Shown here: positions 37,714 to 47,393 of the stretch, piece by piece
Numbering within the stretch: the first letter of the stretch is position 1
Layout: every line of letters starts with the position of its first letter
Source: Chthoniobacter flavus Ellin428
GTDB taxonomy: Bacteria > Verrucomicrobiota > Verrucomicrobiia > Chthoniobacterales > Chthoniobacteraceae
NCBI RefSeq assembly: GCF_000173075.1
Contig: NZ_ABVL01000003.1
Span: 493,995-557,994 of the forward strand
DNA: 64,000 nt
Direction of reading: 5' to 3'
Notes under the pieces: generated by a model
Told to the model about the DNA's origin: nothing
The model's database searches: none
The model's input: only the letters and a program-made list of their open reading frames with translations
Position numbers and translations under genes: made by a program

Positions 37714-38949
37714 CTACTTCGTGACCGCGAAGCCTTCCGCCATGCGCAGGCTCGCGCAGATGCGATCGATGATCGGCTTCGTCGGCGGGTCCGCTTCCGG
37801 GTCCCAGCAGGTTGCCAGGATGATGGTGCCAGCCGCAGTGGGGATGGTATAGACTTGGACCGAGCGAAGGTTCTTTCCCGGATCGATCGACTGGCCTTTG
37901 CACAAAGCCCCGGTACGCCCGGCAAGCTCGACGCGTTCGGCCGTGACGTCGGACTTGAGGAAATAGCCTTTCGACTCGAGTGGATGCGCGGCAGTTTTCA
38001 CGAAGGCCGTGGCGAAACGGTCGAGGTCGTTTTGCGAAGCGTCCTTGAGCTGTTGCGCGGTGTAGGTGGGGGCCTGCATGCTCAGTAAAACAAAGGTGTC
38101 CTCGAACTCACCGGGCGGTGCGAAACGCCATGCACTGTTTGCCTTGGGCGTCCGCGGATGGCCCGCCAGCGCGGTGACGGGTATCGCCGGCTGTGCTGGC
38201 GTATCGGGATTATTGGCCTGCCAGTCCTTGGGCAATTCCAGGGCGACGCCGAGAAAGGCTTCGATTTTCAGGAACTCGATATTCGCGGCGGAAGGAGTGG
38301 CGGCCGGGCCGCCGGCGTCAGCGTGGGTCTCTCCGCCGGGTGTCGCGCCAGACGCGGTGGTGGATGCGGTCGCCTTATGGAACGTCATGCCCTCGAGATC
38401 GAGAAAGGTTTCGCCCGTGCTCGTGTCGGTGAAGGTGCGCAGCCCGCGCTTTTCCACCATGCCGACCTTGTCGGCGGGAGCCGGCCCGAGGACGGCCTCC
38501 GCGACGGAGGGTTCCGTCCACACCGCGCCGGTCGCGCGGTCGGCATCTTTGGGCGTGTAGTAGAAAAGACTCAAGGAACCGGGGGCCGAAAGTTGAATGG
38601 AGTTCCGCCTCACTCCCACGATCCCCGCCTTTTGCAGGAAATCCTCTTCCGCGCTGGTTTTCTGCAACACGCGGTGCCGTTCAAGAAACGTCGCCTTTTG
38701 CCCGGTCGCGGCCATGGTCCAGCGTCCGCTGATGGAGGACGTGTGGCGATGATCCAGCGGCGTCGTGGATTCGCGCTCGAAAGTGCCGTCCGCCTTGATG
38801 TTCAGGCGCCAGGATCCGAGGACGGGATTGCTCCACTGCCAGTGCCCGACGGGATTCGGCGGCGGCAGCTCGACGACGGCAGATCGATGACACGCAACCA
38901 GCCCGAGGCCGAGCAGAGCGGTGAAAAGGAAAAGAAGAGGGGACCTCAT
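37714..38949 (-). CDS. Lipoprotein of unknown function
   Basis: 411 residues from the ATG at 38949. The signal ends in a lipobox (LGLVACHRS, Cys20). Residues 35-110 look like a small beta barrel (GHWQWSNPVLGSWRLNIKAD), and the C-terminal half has a segment typical of PsbP/lipoprotein-like alpha/beta folds (FLGVALELPKDW, LSMQAPTYTAQQLKD). It is convergent with the DUF3500 gene (9-base gap). I recognise no named family. Confidence 0.75.
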   Translation of the reverse strand: MRSPLLFLFTALLGLGLVACHRSAVVELPPPNPVGHWQWSNPVLGSWRLNIKADGTFERESTTPLDHRHTSSISGRWTMAATGQKATFLERHRVLQKTSAEEDFLQKAGIVGVRRNSIQLSAPGSLSLFYYTPKDADRATGAVWTEPSVAEAVLGPAPADKVGMVEKRGLRTFTDTSTGETFLDLEGMTFHKATASTTASGATPGGETHADAGGPAATPSAANIEFLKIEAFLGVALELPKDWQANNPDTPAQPAIPVTALAGHPRTPKANSAWRFAPPGEFEDTFVLLSMQAPTYTAQQLKDASQNDLDRFATAFVKTAAHPLESKGYFLKSDVTAERVELAGRTGALCKGQSIDPGKNLRSVQVYTIPTAAGTIILATCWDPEADPPTKPIIDRICASLRMAEGFAVTK

Positions 38950-39025
38950 CGGGAGGCGGTTAACTAACGAGTGAATGAAGCATTGGTCGACTTCTATTCG
39001 GCCGATCTCTTCAAACGGACCGATT

Positions 39026-39041
39026 TGTCACCCACATGACA
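39026..39041. promoter_or_regulatory. Short palindrome, possible operator
   Basis: TGTCA and TGACA are separated by six bases (cccaca). It lies 118 bases before purA and 77 bases upstream of the divergent lipoprotein start. It has the size of a dimeric-regulator site; no regulator is identified. Confidence 0.3.
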
Positions 39042-39084
39042 CATTTTCCTCTGGCCAGCGCGACGAATGCCTCTATTGTCGGCA

Positions 39085-39126
39085 AACGTCCCGCAAGGCG
39101 CCTCCCCGGTGCCCGGGACGTTTTTT
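39085..39126 (+). terminator. Rho-independent terminator or attenuator upstream of purA
   Basis: A perfect 9-base stem AACGTCCCG (39085-39093) pairs with CGGGACGTT (39114-39122), followed by a T run ending at 39126. There is no plus-strand gene in the 1.3 kb upstream, so this is not the end of another plus-strand transcript. It is 32 bases before the purA ATG and would be a leader attenuator if transcription starts upstream of it. Confidence 0.6.
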
Positions 39127-39128
39127 AA

Positions 39129-40430
<1,302 letters not shown>

Positions 40431-40696
40431 GCGCCGATCGGCGCTTGCCGATAGGGTTCTTCCCGCACGCACTGCGCTCTTCGCGTTCGTTCCTGCAGGC
40501 CGATCGTATGCTCGGGCCGGCCCACAGCCTGTCCAGTCTGCGGTGAAACCGCTTATCCTTTATGTAAGCCCGAAAAGACGCGGCGCTCTTTCTTCCCGAC
40601 GTGCGAAGAGATAGCGGAGACGAATCTTCTTGAACGTGCGGAAGAAATGTAACCCCGTCGATTGTGGAGCAGAACGGAGGCTGATACACGAGACGA

Positions 40697-40921
40697 ATGA
40701 TCGATAGCTCCCACCGTATTTCCCGTCGCAGCGCCGTGAAGGCCTGCGCCGCACTGGCTTTTTCGGCGACACTGCCGGCGCCACCGATCGGCCACGCGGC
40801 TGCGCCCGGGCGGGCGGGCAGCGTGGAGAATCCAGAATCCTTCTTCGTCCCCTGGGTTGCATCACATCCTGCGCATCCATCTGCCACTGGATGTCGCGGA
40901 GCGCCGCACGGCGAGAGGTGA
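40697..40921 (+). CDS. N-terminal Tat signal region of the split gene at 40857-42857
   Basis: A frame of 74 residues. It starts MIDSSHRISRRSAVKACAAL, a Tat signal with hydrophobic core ALAFSATLPAPP. The rest of this frame is short and ends in a stop at 40919. The next frame, open from 40740, encodes the enzyme body at 40857-42857 with no signal of its own. The two are likely one gene shifted by one base between about 40803 and 40862. Confidence 0.6.
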   Translation: MIDSSHRISRRSAVKACAALAFSATLPAPPIGHAAAPGRAGSVENPESFFVPWVASHPAHPSATGCRGAPHGER

Positions 40922-42857
40922 TCGACTATTGCCGGCGGACGAGCTGCAGCGAAGTCCTGCTCTTCACCACCTCTACGATCACGCGCCGTCATTCCAAACC
41001 CTGGATGAGATCGGCAGCTACGTGAATGCCATCCAGCCCCGCATCGAAGAGCTTCGCCATGCCGGTGTGACGGTGAGCGTGAATGTCCTGCAAACGCTGG
41101 GGCACGTTTATTTCCCGACGGCTCAGGAGAAGGATTTCCCATTTCAGCGCCGGGTTTACGCGGGCGGAAGGGTGAGCACGGAGGGCGCCTGCCCCCTCGA
41201 CCTGAAGCTCCGCGATTGGGTGACCGGCGCCTACAAGATCTATGCGGGATTGCGGCCGCCCGTGCTTTTTGTCGACGACGATTTCCGCACCTTCATGTCG
41301 GGCGAAATCTCCTGTTTCTGCCCTCTCCATCTGCGAGCGATCAGCGACCTGGCGGGCCGGCCGGTAACGCGGGAAGAGGTTGTCCAGTCGCTGCTGAGCA
41401 CCTCCTGGCCCGCTCCGGAGTTGCGCCGCCACTACTATACGGCGACGACTCGCGGGTTCGTGGATCTGGCCGCGCAAATCCGCGCTGCCGTCGATACGGT
41501 CTCACCGGAGACGCGCGTGGGATTGATGGCGGCAGCATGGCCGCGCGGCGCCCAAGGGGTGGATGTCGCGGCCGTAGCCCAAGCGCTGGCCGGGCCGCAT
41601 CGCCCGCTGTTGCGCCCGCAGATTTCCTTCTACAGCGAGGATTACATCCGCGACGCCGCCCCCGCGTTTCTCAATCCTGCCCGGATGCGTGCCACCTTGC
41701 CGGAGACATTCGAATACTGGCCCGAGATCGAGAACTATCAGTACAGTCTCTACGCAAAATCGGCGCGCTGCACTTTTGCCGAGATGGCGACGACCGTCCT
41801 GAACGGATTCAATCATCTTGCTCTCAATATTTTTGACATGTTCGGCTCTCCACTCGGCGACTCGGCCCGGTTGGTGGAACGCCTGGAAACTGGGCGCCGT
41901 TTTCTCGATCAACTGCACCGCCTGGTCCCAGAAGGAAGCCGCGCGCAAGGCGTACACGTCTTTGAGCATCGCGATCAGTTGCGCGTGCGTCGCACGAATT
42001 CTCTCGGGGCGTTGTTTGCCAGCGATCAAATGACCAGACGCCTGCCAGTGCTCGGTCTCCCCATCGCTTACGGCGTCGAATCGCCATGGCAGGTGATCAC
42101 GGGCGATGATGTCCTGGCTCTCGAAGATCAAGAGTTGGATCGGCTGCTGGCGCCCGGCGCGCTCCTCGACGCAACCGCCGCATCGGCCCTGGAACTCCGC
42201 GGCCAGGCGGAGAGGATCGGAGCCAAAGTCGGGCCGGCGATCCCTCTCGATGAACTCGGCTACGAGCAATTCGACGACCCGGAGATTTCACCCTCCCTGC
42301 AGGGCCGTGCTTTCCCGCTGCGTCCCCTCGTGCAGGCGGGAGACTGGCGGCGACTGGTGGTCACGGGGACCAATCCGCGCATGGGCTCGAAGATTCGCAA
42401 TTACCGGCGCGAGGTCGTGGGCTCAAGCCTCCTGCTGACGGAAAATGCGCGCGGCGAGCGCTTCGGCATCCTGGCGTTTAGTGGCCAGGGCAATCGCCAC
42501 CTGATGGAAAATCTCATGCGCCCCGAGCAGTTCCGGCAGACCCTGGGGTGGATCGCCCGCCGCCCGGTGCCGCTCTGCACGCACCACAGCGCGCCTTACC
42601 TGTGGCCGATCTGGAATCGCACGGCCGACGGCCGTCTGGTCATTGGCATCGTGAATCTCGCCACCGATAGTTACGACACACTCCCGCTTATCCTGGCGCG
42701 CGATCTCTCGCTGAAAAATCTTTCCATCGTCACCGCGGAAGGAAATCTCATCCCGGCGAAAGCCCGCGAACCCCAGCGCGTCGACAAGGACACGGTCCAG
42801 ATCGAGCTTCATCACCGCCTCGAGCCTTTCGAAGTAGCGGTCTTCGTTGCGACATAG
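40857..42857 (+). CDS. Putative glycoside hydrolase-like protein, body of a frameshifted gene
   Basis: The frame encodes about 666 residues; the first codons (TTG at 40857) are probably not the natural start. The middle part resembles the (beta/alpha)8 barrel of GH42-type and related enzymes: FVDDDFRTFMSGEISCFC, PLHLRAISDLAGRPVTREE and FYSEDYIRDAAPAFLNPARM, then FEYWPEIENYQYSLYAKSAR. The C-terminal third (LGWIARRPVPLCTHHSAP; PLILARDLSLKNLSI) fits a trimerisation-like and beta domain. I assign no substrate. The Tat signal lies upstream in another frame. Confidence 0.75.
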   Translation: MHHILRIHLPLDVAERRTARGDRLLPADELQRSPALHHLYDHAPSFQTLDEIGSYVNAIQPRIEELRHAGVTVSVNVLQTLGHVYFPTAQEKDFPFQRRVYAGGRVSTEGACPLDLKLRDWVTGAYKIYAGLRPPVLFVDDDFRTFMSGEISCFCPLHLRAISDLAGRPVTREEVVQSLLSTSWPAPELRRHYYTATTRGFVDLAAQIRAAVDTVSPETRVGLMAAAWPRGAQGVDVAAVAQALAGPHRPLLRPQISFYSEDYIRDAAPAFLNPARMRATLPETFEYWPEIENYQYSLYAKSARCTFAEMATTVLNGFNHLALNIFDMFGSPLGDSARLVERLETGRRFLDQLHRLVPEGSRAQGVHVFEHRDQLRVRRTNSLGALFASDQMTRRLPVLGLPIAYGVESPWQVITGDDVLALEDQELDRLLAPGALLDATAASALELRGQAERIGAKVGPAIPLDELGYEQFDDPEISPSLQGRAFPLRPLVQAGDWRRLVVTGTNPRMGSKIRNYRREVVGSSLLLTENARGERFGILAFSGQGNRHLMENLMRPEQFRQTLGWIARRPVPLCTHHSAPYLWPIWNRTADGRLVIGIVNLATDSYDTLPLILARDLSLKNLSIVTAEGNLIPAKAREPQRVDKDTVQIELHHRLEPFEVAVFVAT

Positions 42858-43033
42858 CGGTTTAAATGCGTCTCCCGTCCTCAAGCGCTTCGCACTAGGG
42901 AATGAGTGCTGAAGCATTCGATGTCAAGGCATGCGGAAACTGCGTTTAACAGACTATTGGTATTGGCAAGCGGGGCATGCCGATAGATGTTTGCGATTCC
43001 ATGATTTCCGCGCCATCCGTGGTTCAGCCGCCA

Positions 43034-43744
43034 ATGAGCAATCCGCTTCCGATTCCCAAGCACGTCGCCATCATCATGGATGGCAACGGGCGTTGGGCGA
43101 AGGAGCGCGGGTTGCCCCGGATGAAGGGGCACGAGCAAGGGGCGGAGTCGGTTCGAGCGGTGACCGAGGCCTGTGTCGAACTCGGGGTCGAGTATTTGAC
43201 CGTTTACGCTTTCTCGACGGAGAATTGGAAGCGACCGGCGGCCGAGGTGAATGCGCTCTGGACGCTGCTCGAGCATTTCATCGAGCAGGAGACGCCGACG
43301 TTGATGAAAAACGGCGTGCGGCTCCAGGCCATCGGCCGCATCCACGAACTTCCGGAAAGCTGCCAGACCGCGCTGCGCAAGACCATCGAGCTGACGGCGA
43401 ACAATCCCAAGACCACGCTTGTCCTCGCCCTGAACTACAGCGGGCGCACGGAGATCATCGACACGGTTCGCAATCTCTGCCGCGAGGCCGCGGCGGGCGC
43501 GCTGGATATCGAGTCGCTCGATGAAAAGGCCTTCAGCCGGCATCTTTACACCGGCAATTTCCCCGATCCCGATCTGCTCATCCGCACCTCCGGTGAGCTG
43601 CGTTTGTCAAACTTCCTGCTGTGGCAATTGAGCTACACGGAGATCTACGTAACGCAGAAAATGTGGCCGGATTTCTGCAAGGAGGACTTGCGCGACGCCA
43701 TCAGGGAGTTCAATAAACGGCAGCGCCGTTTCGGCGGCCTCTGA
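43034..43744 (+). CDS. uppS: Isoprenyl transferase (undecaprenyl diphosphate synthase)
   Basis: 236 residues from the ATG at 43034, a normal family start; the frame is open from 42977 with extra residues. It condenses isopentenyl diphosphates on farnesyl diphosphate to make the cell-wall carrier lipid. Motif I is [14 protein letters not shown] (catalytic Asp16), then [19 protein letters not shown], and the Arg-rich [19 protein letters not shown] and [13 protein letters not shown]. The NtrC-like gene starts 8 bases after its stop. Confidence 0.97.
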   Translation: MSNPLPIPKHVAIIMDGNGRWAKERGLPRMKGHEQGAESVRAVTEACVELGVEYLTVYAFSTENWKRPAAEVNALWTLLEHFIEQETPTLMKNGVRLQAIGRIHELPESCQTALRKTIELTANNPKTTLVLALNYSGRTEIIDTVRNLCREAAAGALDIESLDEKAFSRHLYTGNFPDPDLLIRTSGELRLSNFLLWQLSYTEIYVTQKMWPDFCKEDLRDAIREFNKRQRRFGGL

Positions 43745-43752
43745 ATCCCCTG

Positions 43753-44487
43753 ATGGAAAAAGCTCAAACCATTCTCGTAGTTGACCCTGAAACGGACTTT
43801 TTGGACTGGGTGCAGCACCAACTTGGCACCCCGACCACGCGAGTCATCACGGCGACTACGGCCGACGATGGATACAAGATTTTCTGCCGGGAAGCGCCCG
43901 ACCTGCTGATTTCGGAAACGCATCTCTCGCCTTTCAGCGGGCAGGATTTGCTGGTCAAAGTCAAGCAACGGGAGCCGAATGCCATCGTGGTGCTGACCAG
44001 CGGCTTCGGCACTACCCAGAGCGTCATCGAGTCGATGAAACTGGGCGCGTTCGATTTCATTCGCAAGGAGACGCTGCCGTTCAATCTCAAGGTGGTGGTC
44101 GATGCCGCACTGAAGGCGCAGGCGGAGATGAAGGCGGCGACGACGTTCAAGCCGCAACTGACCGTCGAGGAGCACCAGGACAACATCGTCGGCAAATCCG
44201 CGGCGATGCAGCAGGTCTTCAAGATGGTCGGCCGCGTGGCGCACAGCGATGCGCCGGTCATGATCACCGGCGAGAGTGGCACCGGCAAGGAATTGGTGGC
44301 CCGCGCTATTCACCACTACAGCGGCCGCAGCGTGAAGAGCTTCGTCGCCATCAATTGCGCGGCCATTCCCGAGCAACTGCTCGAGAGCGAGCTCTTCGGT
44401 CATGAGAAAGGGCGCCTTCACCGGCGCCACCGGCACGCGCGTGGGGCGCTTCGAGCAGAGCAGTGGCGGCACGCTTTTCCTCGATGA
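43753..44487 (+). CDS. NtrC-type response regulator, 5' part (frameshifted)
   Basis: The 5' frame encodes the receiver domain and the first part of the AAA+ domain. Receiver: VVDPETD at the N-terminus (one acidic residue instead of two), [13 protein letters not shown] where the usual phospho-Asp is Glu55, T82 in VVLTSGF and K105 in FIRKE. The sigma-54 AAA+ domain starts with Walker A GESGTGKE at 173-180 and continues to ELFGHEKG at 213-220. At 44410-44412 one extra G in GGG changes frame; the real continuation is at 44402-45202. The joined protein would have about 482 residues. Confidence 0.85.
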   Translation: MEKAQTILVVDPETDFLDWVQHQLGTPTTRVITATTADDGYKIFCREAPDLLISETHLSPFSGQDLLVKVKQREPNAIVVLTSGFGTTQSVIESMKLGAFDFIRKETLPFNLKVVVDAALKAQAEMKAATTFKPQLTVEEHQDNIVGKSAAMQQVFKMVGRVAHSDAPVMITGESGTGKELVARAIHHYSGRSVKSFVAINCAAIPEQLLESELFGHEKGRLHRRHRHARGALRAEQWRHAFPR

Positions 44488-45202
44488 AATCGGCGATATG
44501 CCGCTGCAATTGCAGAGCAAGATTTTGCGCGTGCTCCAGGATGGCGAATTCTCCCGCGTCGGCGGCAATGAAACGCTGAAGACGGATGTGCGCATCGTGG
44601 CCGCGACGAACAAGAATCTCGAGCAGGAGGTCGCCAAGCGCGCTTTCCGCGAGGATCTTTTCTACCGGCTGAACGTCGTCCGCGTGCAGTTGCCGCCATT
44701 GCGTCAGCGCACCGAGGATATTCGCCTGCTGGCCGAATACTTCCTGCAGAAAGTCGCCACGAAAAAGCTTCTGCCGCGACTGCGGATTTCCGAGGAGGCG
44801 ATGCGCCTGTTCGAAGGGTATTCATGGCCCGGCAACGTGCGCGAACTGGAGAATACCATCCAGCGGGCTTGCGTCCTGGCGGCTTCCGACCTGCTCACGC
44901 CCAAGGATATCCCGATCGGCAACGAACCGCCCGGCATGGCTGTCCCGGAGGCGGTGGCCGGAAGCGCCGCGCCGTCCGCTGCGCTGACCACCGAGAATGC
45001 CATCGAGGTCCTGCTCAAGGCCGCGCAAGCCGATCCGGACGTGCAGCTTCTCCCGTGGCTCGAGCGCGAGTTCACGCTCTACGCGATGAAAGCGACCAAA
45101 GGCAACCAGGTCCGCGCGGCGAAGCTCCTCGGTATCACCCGCGCGACCCTGCGCAAACGCATCGAGCGTTTCGGCATCACGCGCGAGTTGACCATTTCGT
45201 AG
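44402..45202 (+). CDS. NtrC-type response regulator, 3' part (frameshifted)
   Basis: This frame begins in the sigma-54 contact loop ([15 protein letters not shown]) and continues with the Walker B-like segment [13 protein letters not shown], sensor and arginine-finger region ([18 protein letters not shown]), the [10 protein letters not shown] motif and a Fis-type helix-turn-helix at the C-terminus ([30 protein letters not shown]). It therefore completes the protein of 43753-44487. It would activate sigma-54 promoters. The single-base shift sits exactly within the GAFTGA coding sequence. Confidence 0.9.
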   Translation: MRKGAFTGATGTRVGRFEQSSGGTLFLDEIGDMPLQLQSKILRVLQDGEFSRVGGNETLKTDVRIVAATNKNLEQEVAKRAFREDLFYRLNVVRVQLPPLRQRTEDIRLLAEYFLQKVATKKLLPRLRISEEAMRLFEGYSWPGNVRELENTIQRACVLAASDLLTPKDIPIGNEPPGMAVPEAVAGSAAPSAALTTENAIEVLLKAAQADPDVQLLPWLEREFTLYAMKATKGNQVRAAKLLGITRATLRKRIERFGITRELTIS

Positions 45203-45286
45203 GCGGCCTGGCCGCCGACCAGAGGTTACCGCGAATGGACGCCAATGGACGCGAATCGAAGCCCGGAAGTCGGAGGGTGTTTGATT

Positions 45287-45395
45287 TTAAAACGCAGAGG
45301 CGCAGAGACGCAGAGAAGAGGAGCAGTAACCGAAGGCCCATCCATTTAAACGCAGAGGACGCGGAGAATGCAGAGGGCCGCAGAGAATGGTTGGC
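45287..45395. repeat. Word repeats, CGCAGAG family (two blocks)
   Basis: Block 1 (45292-45322) and block 2 (45347-45390) each carry three or four ACGCAGAG/ACGCGGAG/CGCAGAG words in the same orientation. Together with the flanking sequence they fill most of the 316-base gap between the NtrC-like gene and the aminotransferase; nothing else is recognised there. Confidence 0.75.
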
Positions 45396-45518
45396 GTATG
45401 CAGCCGGGCCATTCCGGCTGGCCCGCGCAGCTTCTTTAAACGGCACCCAGTGGTCGCTGAGATCGAGAGAGCGCGGAAGGCGGCTTCCGAGAAAGCCGAG
45501 GCCTGCTGAAGAGTTATC

Positions 45519-46428
45519 ATGGAAGCGAAGATGAAATCCTGGATCTGGACTGGCGCCGCCTACAAAACCTGCAAGACCGTGCCGCTCACGGACCGTGGCT
45601 TTCGCTACGGCATGTCGGTCTTCGAGAGTTTGCGGGTAAACGCGGGTGGGCCGGAGTTTTTCGACAAACATCTCGCGCGCATCATTCAGGCCTGCGCGGA
45701 ACGCGATATTCCGGTCGATGAATCTGGGCTCGCCGCTGCGCAGGCGGTGCTGAGCGATCCCAAAACGTGGAGGGCGCTGCTCCGTCAGCGCCCTGATTCA
45801 GGGCCGCTTGCCCCTCCGATGTCGCCTGCTCGCAAACCAAAGCCACCCGAGGACCTCACTGCCGGTTTTGCCCGCATCTATGTCACCGCGGGTGATGGCG
45901 GTCCTGCCACGCTTGCCGAGCACCCGCGCATCTTCGTCTTCATCGAGCCCCGCACGCCGCCCGGTCCCGATGATGCCTGGGAAGTCGGCCTGCACGACGA
46001 AAGTTACCAGCCGCTCTTTGGCGGATTGAAGACCGCCAACTATTGGTTCAACAGCGATGCGCTGGCCCAGGCTCGTCTCCGGAAGTTCGACGAAACGATC
46101 CTCTTCAACGATCGCGCCGAAGTCGTCTCGGCCTGCTGCGCGAATATCTTCGTCGTCCGCGACGATCGCCTCTGCACCCCGCCGCGGAGCAGTGGCTGCC
46201 GCGCGGGTGTCATCCTGTTAATGGGTCATCGCCCGCCGCAAAGTCGAGGAACGCCGTCTCCGTCGCGAAGACATCGTCAATGCCGACGAGATCTTCCTCA
46301 CGAATAGCTGGCTCGGCGTCATGCCCGTGGCCACCGTGGAAGGCCGACCGCTGGGGCATCGCATGATCGGGCCACGGCTGTCAGCGGAACTGGCGCAGCG
46401 GAGGAGTGAGAACGAAGAGGCGCTGTAG
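45519..46428 (+). CDS. Class IV aminotransferase (4-amino-4-deoxychorismate lyase/BCAT-like), frameshifted near the 3' end
   Basis: The PLP fold of class IV: start MEAKMKSWIWTGAAY, TDRGFRYGMSVFESLRV, the catalytic Lys171 in FGGLKTANYWFNSD, and DETILFNDRAEVVSACCANIF. A proline-rich stretch at about residues 90-112 is an insertion relative to the family. In the 5' frame the sequence becomes unlike the family after CRAGVIL at about 46217 and stops at 46307. One extra A near 46220-46221 is enough to explain it: the next frame gives WVIARRKVEERRLRREDIVN and continues to a stop at 46428 (GRPLGHRMIGPRLSAEL). The full protein would have about 302 residues. It could make p-aminobenzoate for folate, or transaminate branched-chain amino acids. 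Confidence 0.8.
45770..45806. repeat. Small palindrome inside the aminotransferase gene
   Basis: GGGCGCTG and CAGCGCCC are separated by six bases, followed by CAGGGCC. The palindrome coincides with the proline-rich insertion of the encoded protein (about residues 86-112), suggesting that a REP-like unit was inserted in frame. Confidence 0.45.
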
Positions 46429-46462
46429 GCATTCACGCATCCATCCACACCCTTCGTGCCGT

Positions 46463-46640
46463 TCACGCCCCTCGTGCCCAAACTCCATTTGGGCACGCGC
46501 TTAGGAGCGAAGCTTTGCTTCGCATGGAGGGGGTGTCTGCGGGCGGAATTGAACGATATCCGGCCCGCAGACGCCCCCGCCGTGCGAGATGGAATCTCGC
46601 TCCTAATTGCGTGCCCAAATGGAGTTTGGGCACGAGGTTC
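46463..46640. repeat. REP-like module left of the RAYT gene
   Basis: Contains palindromes such as CCCAAACTCCATTTGGG (46478-46494), a CGGGCGGAAT...CCCGCAGACGC pair and a GCGAGATGGAATCTCGC hairpin, and ends with CCCAAATGGAGTTTGGG near 46614-46630. Its right half is repeated in direct orientation at 47268-47340. Confidence 0.8.
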
Positions 46641-46720
46641 GGGCACGGGGTGTCGAGAGGTAGCGCGAACGTGCTCGGGTGTGCTTGCCCCAAGCAGGGC
46701 GTGCTTATAACCTTCCGTAC

Positions 46721-47233
46721 ATGCGCAGTCGCTATCGGATAAACGAGCCAGATGCTGCTCATTTCATTACCGCGACCGTGGTCGAGTGGTTGCCCGTTTT
46801 CACCACTGCGGCATGCTGCGACCTGCTCGTGCAATCACTGGCGTATTGCCGCACTCACAAGCAATTGCAGATACACGCTTGGGTGATTCTCGATAATCAC
46901 TTTCATGCCATCCTCGCCGGGCCGAAGCTCGCCCACACGATTCGCGATTGGAAGCGGTTCACCGCTGGCGCGCTCCTCAAACAACTGCGCGAGGAAAAGC
47001 GCCAATGGTTGCTGAATCAGCTCAACTATCATTGCGCGGCACACAAGGCGACCAGTGAGCACCAGCTCTGGCAGGAGGGCGTTCATCCGCAAGCGATCAT
47101 CAACGACGACATGATGCTGCAGAAGCTGGAGTATGTGCATAACAACCCAGTGAAACGCGGGATGGTGCTTCGCCGGAGCATTGGAAATACTCATCTGCAC
47201 ATGAGTGGCTGGATGGGGCGGCGCCGGTTTTGA
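46721..47233 (+). CDS. REP-associated tyrosine transposase (RAYT, Y1-type)
   Basis: 170 residues from the ATG at 46721. The HUH motif is DNHFHAIL (His60, His62), the hallmark of single-strand nucleases of the IS200/Y1 class. The RAYT-type C-terminal segment YVHNNPVKRGMVLR follows (about 138-151); the nucleophilic tyrosine is not assigned with certainty. RAYT proteins bind and cut REP hairpins, and this gene is bracketed by REP-like modules (46463-46640 and 47268-47340). It is intact and could mobilise the window's hairpins, but this is not proven. Confidence 0.93.
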   Translation: MRSRYRINEPDAAHFITATVVEWLPVFTTAACCDLLVQSLAYCRTHKQLQIHAWVILDNHFHAILAGPKLAHTIRDWKRFTAGALLKQLREEKRQWLLNQLNYHCAAHKATSEHQLWQEGVHPQAIINDDMMLQKLEYVHNNPVKRGMVLRRSIGNTHLHMSGWMGRRRF

Positions 47234-47267
47234 AATGCGATGATTGGCGATAGGGGCCGAGCGCTCC

Positions 47268-47345
47268 TACCCGCAGACACCCCCGCCGTGCGAGATGGAA
47301 TCTCGCTCCTAATTGCGTGCCCAAATGGAGTTTGGGCACGAGGGG
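47268..47345. repeat. REP-like module right of the RAYT gene
   Basis: Repeats, in the same orientation, the block of 46553-46634: a CCCGCAGACnCCCCCG stretch, the GCGAGATGGAATCTCGC hairpin and CCCAAATGGAGTTTGGG. Agreement over roughly 70 bases is nearly exact. The remaining gap to 47394 shows nothing else. Confidence 0.85.
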
Positions 47346-47393
47346 GCACGAGAGCGGGTGTGTAGAGGGGTTAGAGGAATAGCTCGCCCAAGT

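Noticed and set aside
39085..39126. Purine riboswitch upstream of purA
   Set aside because: Only a simple stem with a T run is visible; none of the conserved junction sequences of purine riboswitches could be recognised.
46721..47233. RAYT gene as an IS200 insertion sequence
   Set aside because: It has REP-like modules and the YVHNNPVKRG-type C-terminus of RAYT proteins, and no second gene or IS200 end structure.
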